Origin: Nitratireductor sp.
Lineage (GTDB): Bacteria > Pseudomonadota > Alphaproteobacteria > Rhizobiales > Rhizobiaceae
Direction of reading: 5' to 3'
Length of the DNA: 64,000 bases
Assembly (NCBI GenBank): GCA_020637805.1
Contig: JACKJU010000009.1
Location: 62,001 to 126,000 of the forward strand
The notes under the pieces are model-generated. The model saw only the letters and a program-made list of their open reading frames with translations. It was not told the origin of the DNA and did no database searches. Shown piece by piece: positions 58,993 to 64,000 of the stretch (positions are counted from its first letter, which is position 1; every line of letters starts with the position of its first letter). Made by a program: the position numbers and the translations under genes.

Positions 58993-61134
58993 ATGACCAA
59001 GAAACCCGATCTCCCGGCCTGGAAGGCGCTGGCCGAAAAGGAAATGCGCGGCAAGCCGCTGGAAGGCCTGAACTGGGAAACGCCGGAGGGGATAACGGTC
59101 AAGCCGCTCTATACCCGCGATGACCTCGAAGGCGTGGAACATCTTGATTCATTGCCCGGTTTTGCGCCCTTCGTGCGCGGGCCGAAGGCGACCATGTATA
59201 CGGGCAGACCGTGGACGATACGCCAGTATGCAGGGTTTTCGACTGCTGAAGAGTCAAACAATTTCTACCGGAAAGCATTGGCGGCTGGGCAGCAGGGCGT
59301 ATCGGTCGCCTTCGACCTGGCGACCCATCGCGGCTACGATTCCGACCATCCCCGCGTGGTGGGCGACGTGGGCAAGGCCGGGGTTGCGATCGATTCCGTC
59401 GAGGACATGAAAATCCTGTTCGACGGCATTCCGCTGAAGGACATTTCGGTCTCCATGACCATGAATGGGGCGGTCATTCCCATTCTCGCCAACTTCATAG
59501 TGGCGGGCGAAGAGCAGGGCTGCTCGCGCGCGGAATTGTCGGGCACGATCCAGAACGACATCCTCAAGGAGTTCATGGTCCGCAACACCTATATCTATCC
59601 GCCGGAGCCATCGATGCGGATCATCGCGGACATCATCGAGTATACCTCGAAAGAGATGCCGCGATTCAACTCGATCTCGATTTCCGGCTATCACATGCAG
59701 GAAGCCGGCGCGACACTGGTACAGGAACTGGCCTATACACTGGCGGACGGACGAGAATATGTGCGCGCGGCACTTGCCAAGGGCATGGACGTCGACGCAT
59801 TCGCGGGACGTCTTTCCTTCTTCTTCTGCATCGGCATGAATTTCTTCATGGAAGCTGCGAAGCTTCGCGCTGCGCGGTTGCTGTGGGCGCGGATCATGCA
59901 GGAATTCGGTGCCAGCGAGCGTTCGCAGATGCTTCGAACCCACTGCCAGACCTCCGGTGTTTCGCTGCAGGAACAGGACCCGTACAACAACGTGGTACGT
60001 ACCGCTTTTGAAGCCATGAGCGCAGCATTGGGCGGAACGCAGTCCCTGCACACCAATTCCTTCGACGAGGCAATCGCGCTGCCGACCGAATTCTCGGCCA
60101 GGATCGCGCGCAATACCCAGCTCATCCTGCAAAACGAGACCGGGGTTACGAATGTCGTCGATCCACTGGCCGGTTCCTACTACGTCGAGAGCCTGACGCA
60201 GCAACTGGCCGACGAGGCCTGGAAGCTCATCGAGGAGGTTGAGGCGCTGGGCGGCATGACCAAGGCGGTTGAAGCCGGTCTGCCAAAACAGCGTATCGAG
60301 GAAGCAGCGACGGCAAAGCAGGCAGCCGTGGACAAGGGCGACACGATCATCGTTGGCGTCAACAAGTTCGTGCTCGAAACCGAAGACGACATCGACATTC
60401 TCGAAATCGACAACACGGCGGTGCGCAAGTCGCAGATCGCGCGCCTGGAAAAGACGCGTGCGATGCGCGACCAGAAGGCGTGCGATGCGGCGCTGGCGAA
60501 GCTCGAAGAGATTGCCAGGTCGGGTGAAGGCAATGTCCTGGAAGCTGCCGTGGAAGCGGCGCGCCAGCGCGCGTCCGTGGGCGAGATTTCAGACGCCATG
60601 GAGAAGGCCTGGGGCCGCCACAAGGCGACGCCGAAGGTGGTTTCGAACGTCTATGCCGGTGCCTATGACGACGACCCGGAATACAACACTCTGGTCAGCC
60701 GCCTCTCGGATTTTGCTGCAAATCTTGGCGAAAAGCCCAGGGTAATGGTGGCGAAACTCGGCCAGGACGGTCACGACCGAGGCGCAAAGGTGATTGCGTC
60801 GGCATTTGGCGATATCGGCTTTGATGTGGTTGCAGGTGACCTGTTCCAGACGCCGGCCGAGGCTGCGGAAGCCGCGATCCGCGAAAAGGTCCATATCGTC
60901 GGCGCTTCCTCGCTTGCCGCAGGCCACAAGACGCTGCTTCCCGAACTGGTGGAAGAGCTGAAGAAGCGCGGTGCGGAGAACATCATTGTCGTGGCAGGGG
61001 GCGTGATCCCGAGGCAGGACTACAAGTTCCTGACCGATCACGGAGTGTCTGCGGTATTCGGGCCGGGGACCAATGTTCTCGAGGCAGCGAGGTCCGTGCT
61101 TGGCCTCATCGAGGGCAGGCTCACGAACCGCTAG
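58993..61134 (+). CDS. Methylmalonyl-CoA mutase
   Basis: 713 residues, single-chain type. The catalytic part carries YTGRPWTIRQYAGFSTAEES and FDLATHRGYDSDHPRV, and the C-terminal B12-binding domain has the base-off motif LGQDGHDRGAKVIAS (DxHxxG) and GASSLAAGHKTLLPELV. It rearranges methylmalonyl-CoA to succinyl-CoA. Known genes in Rhizobiales are called bhbA, mcm or scpA. No MeaB-type chaperone or epimerase gene follows in the window. It closes the pcc operon. Confidence 0.95.
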   Translation: MTKKPDLPAWKALAEKEMRGKPLEGLNWETPEGITVKPLYTRDDLEGVEHLDSLPGFAPFVRGPKATMYTGRPWTIRQYAGFSTAEESNNFYRKALAAGQQGVSVAFDLATHRGYDSDHPRVVGDVGKAGVAIDSVEDMKILFDGIPLKDISVSMTMNGAVIPILANFIVAGEEQGCSRAELSGTIQNDILKEFMVRNTYIYPPEPSMRIIADIIEYTSKEMPRFNSISISGYHMQEAGATLVQELAYTLADGREYVRAALAKGMDVDAFAGRLSFFFCIGMNFFMEAAKLRAARLLWARIMQEFGASERSQMLRTHCQTSGVSLQEQDPYNNVVRTAFEAMSAALGGTQSLHTNSFDEAIALPTEFSARIARNTQLILQNETGVTNVVDPLAGSYYVESLTQQLADEAWKLIEEVEALGGMTKAVEAGLPKQRIEEAATAKQAAVDKGDTIIVGVNKFVLETEDDIDILEIDNTAVRKSQIARLEKTRAMRDQKACDAALAKLEEIARSGEGNVLEAAVEAARQRASVGEISDAMEKAWGRHKATPKVVSNVYAGAYDDDPEYNTLVSRLSDFAANLGEKPRVMVAKLGQDGHDRGAKVIASAFGDIGFDVVAGDLFQTPAEAAEAAIREKVHIVGASSLAAGHKTLLPELVEELKKRGAENIIVVAGGVIPRQDYKFLTDHGVSAVFGPGTNVLEAARSVLGLIEGRLTNR

Positions 61135-61150
61135 ATCGCGTTCTTCCCTG

Positions 61151-61167
61151 AAGGTCGAACGGCCTTT
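61151..61167 (+). terminator. Hairpin after methylmalonyl-CoA mutase gene
   Basis: AAGGTCG and CGGCCTT can pair (one wobble) with a tiny loop, so the effective stem is about 6 bp around GAAC. It stands 17 bases after the stop, and the following T run is short. A weak candidate for the operon terminator. Confidence 0.35.
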
Positions 61168-61269
61168 CCCGGGCGGCGCCCATGTGAAGCGTCCAAGGAC
61201 CGAAACTCCTGTTGGCTGTATCATATCGATACGGCCAGCAGCCCGTATTGGCCAACCAATTGCAAAATC

Positions 61270-61283
61270 CCGTTTTGAAACGG
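61270..61283. promoter_or_regulatory. Palindrome CCGTTTTGAAACGG
   Basis: A perfect 6+2+6 inverted repeat (CCGTTT / TG / AAACGG), about 170 bases upstream of the sigma-54-like promoter. Enhancer-binding proteins of sigma-54 bind such sites 80-200 bases upstream, so it may be an activator site. Inferred from position only. Confidence 0.35.
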
Positions 61284-61442
61284 AATGAATGTCTCGCGCT
61301 GCAAATTTCTTTCCTGCGACGTGGCGTGGCATCTATTCCGTTTGGGAAAGTCGGCGATCATGTTGCAAGCATTTGCCTGCAACTGCGATTATACCAATAA
61401 TTTCAATATCTTGAACTTCCGCAAGCGTTAACCATACAACCT

Positions 61443-61458
61443 TGGCATGCCTCTTGCT
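61443..61458 (+). promoter_or_regulatory. Sigma-54 (RpoN) promoter -24/-12 element
   Basis: TGGCATG-CCTC-TTGCT matches the consensus TGGCAYR-N4-TTGCW at every specified base. The GG and GC dinucleotides are correctly spaced. Transcription would start near 61469, giving a leader of about 76 bases before the ATG at 61545. It suggests that the large protein is controlled by RpoN and an activator. Confidence 0.65.
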
Positions 61459-61544
61459 TTTCGAGAGCCAATCCGTCCGGACACAGCAATTAGTCCCGGA
61501 CGAAACCTTTGGCGACGGCAGAGATTTTCGAGAGGAGTTTGGTC

Positions 61545-64000
61545 ATGGTTGCACAGTACATCGGCGGTAACGGCAGCAAGAACTACATCAGGGACAATGG
61601 TGGAAAAAGCGAGATCATCACCGGGGGTGATCGCGGCTGCGACATCTTCTATATCCATGGCAGCTCCGAAAACTACAGCATCGAAAACCTGGGCGATGGC
61701 TGCTTCAAGGTTCTGAATTTTGTCGATGGCACCTACGACATCCTGAAGAAAGTCGATTGCGTGATGTTCTATGACATCACGGTCAACCTTACTCCCGACT
61801 ACGAAGGTCTGAACTGCGATGTGGCGGAGCCCAACACCGACCCGGTCGCCGTTGACGACTACGCGGAAGGTGCGGGCTGCATTATCCTGTCTCCGCTCGC
61901 AAACGACTACGACCCCGACGGGGACTATCCGCTCGCCATTACGGCGGTTGCCGGCCAGGAAATTCTCGCCGAAGAGACCATCACCATCGATGGTGTTGGC
62001 GATGTCACGCTGAACTTTGACGGAACGCTCAAATTCGTCCCGGTCGATGGGCTGACCGAGGCATGCTTCTCCTACACCCTCTACGATGGCTATGGCGGCT
62101 ATGACGAGGCAAAGATCAGCGTCGCAATCTGCGACGGCAGCGGCAAGAATGCCCCGGTCGCCAATGACGATGCTGCCTCGGGCGATGAAGGACAGGTCAT
62201 CTATGTTGATGCGCTTGCCAACGACACGGATGCCGATGGCGATGCATTGACCATCATCGGTGTCTCCCAGCCGTCGAACGGTTCGGCCTTCATCGGCCAG
62301 CACGGGCAGCTCGTCTATGTACCGGCTGCAGGCTTCACCGGTTCGGACAGCTTCACCTACACGATCCAGGATGTTGACGGCCTTACCGACACGGCTACGG
62401 TCACTGTCGAAGTAGGCACAGATCACCCCGGCACCAATACCGATCCGGTGGCCGTGGATGATGCAGCAAGCGTCGAGAAAGACGGCTCAATCACCATCGA
62501 TGTGCTCGGCAACGATACCGACGTAGACGGCGACATGCTGACGGTTGCCACCTACACCAGCACGGAACACGGCACGCTCAAGCTCAATGCCGATGGTACC
62601 TTCACCTACACGCCGCTGGCAGGCTTCACTGGAAACGACTTCTTCGTCTATGCGATTTCCGATGGCAAGGGCGGCTACGACAACGCCAAGGTTGTCATCG
62701 AGGTGACCGACGGACAGACCGGTCATGTCAACAAGGCTCCGGTCGCAGTTGACGACAACGCTGCCGTGGAGAATGGCCAGGCAGTCACTATCAAGGTGCT
62801 CGACAATGACACCGATGCGGATGGCGACATGCTGACGGTGGCCACCTACACGAGCGCTGAACACGGCACACTGAAGCTTAACGCCGACGGTACCTTTACC
62901 TACACACCGGTGGCCGGCTTCACGGGAACCGATACCTTCCTTTATGCCATTACCGACGACAAGGGCGGCTACGACACCGCGAAGGTTACCATCGAGGTGA
63001 CCAATGGCAGCACGGGCGGCGTCAACAAGGCTCCGGTTGCCGTGGATGACAGCGGCATGACCAACAAGGGCGAACCCGTCCTGATCGATGTGCTTGCCAA
63101 TGATACGGACCCGGACGGTGATGCCATTCATGTCAGCACCGTGACGCAGGGCTCGAACGGCATGGTATTCATCGGCGCCAACGGGCAGTTGATCTACATC
63201 CCGAAAGCCGGGTTCACCGGCACCGACACCTTCACCTACACCATTACGGATGGCGACAAGGAAAGCACCGCTTCGGTTACCGTGGTGGTCGATGGCGGCA
63301 ATGGCGGCGGCGGCAACAATGCACCGGACGCAATGGATGATTCCGGCATGACCGATGCCGGCGTCCCGGTTGTGGTCAACCTCCTGGCGAACGATACCGA
63401 CAAGGACGGCGACAGCCTCACCATCACGGACCTTGGAGCGCCTGCCAATGGCAGCGTATTCCTGGGCCAGAATGGCAACGTGGTATATGTGCCGAAAGCG
63501 GGATTTGCCGGTACCGACACTTTCACCTACACGATTTCCGACGGCAAGGGCGGAACCGATACCGCCACGGTCACCGTGGTTGTCAACGGTGGCAACGGCG
63601 GCGGAAATACCGCTCCGGTCGCCAATGACGACAGCACATCGACAATGCCGGGCAAGGCGGTGCTGATCGACGTGGTCGCAAACGACACCGATGCCGATGG
63701 CGATACGCTCATCATTGGCGGCGTTACCGCACCGGCCAACGGGTCGGTCTATCCGGGCGGCGACGGCAAACTCGTCTATCTTCCGAACCCGGGCTTCACG
63801 GGCACGGATACGTTCACCTACGAAGTAAGTGACGGCAAAGGCGGCAGCGACATCGCGACAGTCACCGTTGAAGTCAAATCCGGCAATGGCGGTGGTACCG
63901 GTTCTGTAGATGCAGTTGACGACACCGCGGCCACTTCCGAAGAAACCTCGGTTGTCATCGATGTGCTGGCGAACGACAGCGATCCCGAGGGCGATGCCTT
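61545..64000 (+). CDS. Giant Ig/cadherin-like repeat protein, 3' end beyond window
   Basis: Open for 818 codons to the window edge, from ATG 61545 with GAGAGGAG upstream. There is no Sec signal. The first 95 residues contain an RTX-associated pattern (ENYSIENLGDGCFKVLNFVD). An irregular unit (about residues 96-202) is followed by tandem units starting at residues 203, 300, 398, 496, 593, 690 and 788, each 97-98 residues, with APVAxDD at the start, VLANDTDADGD, GTFTYTPxAGFTGTDTF and a Gly/Asn linker. This fits tandem-95/VCBS-type secreted adhesins, usually exported by type I secretion. All seven Cys lie in residues 32-196. The C-terminus and secretion signal are not visible. Confidence 0.85.
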   Translation, partial: MVAQYIGGNGSKNYIRDNGGKSEIITGGDRGCDIFYIHGSSENYSIENLGDGCFKVLNFVDGTYDILKKVDCVMFYDITVNLTPDYEGLNCDVAEPNTDPVAVDDYAEGAGCIILSPLANDYDPDGDYPLAITAVAGQEILAEETITIDGVGDVTLNFDGTLKFVPVDGLTEACFSYTLYDGYGGYDEAKISVAICDGSGKNAPVANDDAASGDEGQVIYVDALANDTDADGDALTIIGVSQPSNGSAFIGQHGQLVYVPAAGFTGSDSFTYTIQDVDGLTDTATVTVEVGTDHPGTNTDPVAVDDAASVEKDGSITIDVLGNDTDVDGDMLTVATYTSTEHGTLKLNADGTFTYTPLAGFTGNDFFVYAISDGKGGYDNAKVVIEVTDGQTGHVNKAPVAVDDNAAVENGQAVTIKVLDNDTDADGDMLTVATYTSAEHGTLKLNADGTFTYTPVAGFTGTDTFLYAITDDKGGYDTAKVTIEVTNGSTGGVNKAPVAVDDSGMTNKGEPVLIDVLANDTDPDGDAIHVSTVTQGSNGMVFIGANGQLIYIPKAGFTGTDTFTYTITDGDKESTASVTVVVDGGNGGGGNNAPDAMDDSGMTDAGVPVVVNLLANDTDKDGDSLTITDLGAPANGSVFLGQNGNVVYVPKAGFAGTDTFTYTISDGKGGTDTATVTVVVNGGNGGGNTAPVANDDSTSTMPGKAVLIDVVANDTDADGDTLIIGGVTAPANGSVYPGGDGKLVYLPNPGFTGTDTFTYEVSDGKGGSDIATVTVEVKSGNGGGTGSVDAVDDTAATSEETSVVIDVLANDSDPEGDA

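Larger units (their letters stand above)
61135..61544. other. Intergenic region before the large repeat protein, 410 bases
   Basis: The 3' end of the pcc operon and the leader of the large protein. It holds a hairpin near 61151-61167, a palindrome CCGTTTTGAAACGG (61270-61283), the arms GTATC/GATAC in TGTATCATATCGATACGG, AT-rich stretches around 61295-61430 and the sigma-54-like element at 61443. No gene is evident. Confidence 0.55.

Noticed and set aside
61428..62426. A 332-residue frame antisense to the start of the large repeat protein
   Set aside because: The plus-strand frame has a ribosome site, promoter-like element and regular repeats. The antisense product shows Val/Ile/Gly-rich repeats that simply mirror them.
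61545..64000. Tandem repeats considered as a possible CRISPR or satellite array
   Set aside because: The roughly 290-bp period keeps one long open frame and encodes Ig-like domains, so it is a protein-level repeat.
1..64000. Search for mobile elements, integrases, phage genes, tRNA and rRNA genes
   Set aside because: Gene content and base composition look even throughout. I saw no transposase, integrase, attachment site or structural RNA gene by reading, though a covariance search was not possible.

Overview
The window is a contiguous chromosomal segment of about 60% GC from an alphaproteobacterium, most likely of the order Hyphomicrobiales (Rhizobiales). The evidence is gene content and order: a hisC-like aminotransferase overlapping an arogenate/prephenate dehydrogenase, phaB-phaA with phaR nearby, betI-betB-betA beside choX/choW/choV, a Cys-free L32 beside mtgA and a prenyl-diphosphate synthase, and pccB/pccA/methylmalonyl-CoA mutase. 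I cannot name the genus. No rRNA, tRNA, CRISPR array, integrase, transposase or prophage was seen. Most of the window is ordinary, densely packed metabolic chromosome.

Layout. 1-6.4 kb: a partial ChaC-like cyclotransferase, a DUF2125 protein, tyrosine biosynthesis (hisC-tyrC), a methyltransferase, a YhhN-type membrane enzyme and an EamA exporter. 6.5-13.2 kb: polyhydroxybutyrate genes phaB-phaA, ispG, an MFS transporter, a lytic transglycosylase and phaR with a palindromic operator candidate. 13.2-19 kb: a signalling block with two GGDEF/EAL proteins (one with a broken GGDEF motif), a small membrane protein and a Crp-family regulator. 19-28 kb: choline uptake and oxidation to glycine betaine, with a cytochrome P450 translationally overlapping choV and a glutathione S-transferase lying antisense between choX and choW. 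28-44 kb: cell-wall enzymes (YcbB-type L,D-transpeptidase, D,D-carboxypeptidase, MtgA), a CoA-transferase/acyl-CoA ligase pair, a flippase/acetyltransferase pair, TusA, a CobW-type GTPase, an M20 amidohydrolase, L32 and a prenyl synthase.

44-61 kb holds a catabolic corridor. A LysR regulator diverges from mmsA, which is followed by an acyl-CoA dehydrogenase, 3-hydroxyisobutyryl-CoA hydrolase, mmsB, an enoyl-CoA hydratase and a thiolase. This set takes valine-derived isobutyryl-CoA to propionyl-CoA. After a small membrane protein and a TrkH potassium transporter comes pccB, yghU, two small uncharacterised genes, pccA and methylmalonyl-CoA mutase, taking propionyl-CoA to succinyl-CoA. The methylmalonyl-CoA epimerase is not in the window. 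Together with phaAB/phaR this is a coherent acyl-CoA and carbon-storage neighbourhood.

The right edge enters a very large repetitive surface or secreted protein (at least 818 codons, cut by the window end) made of about 97-residue Ig/cadherin-like repeats. A perfect match to the sigma-54 promoter consensus lies 87 bases before its start codon. The most unusual non-coding structure is a family of four related, roughly 90-bp dispersed repeats, two of them in tandem before trkH. Related TTGTGCA-containing sequences, palindromic in two cases, occur upstream of phaR, pccB and mmsA.
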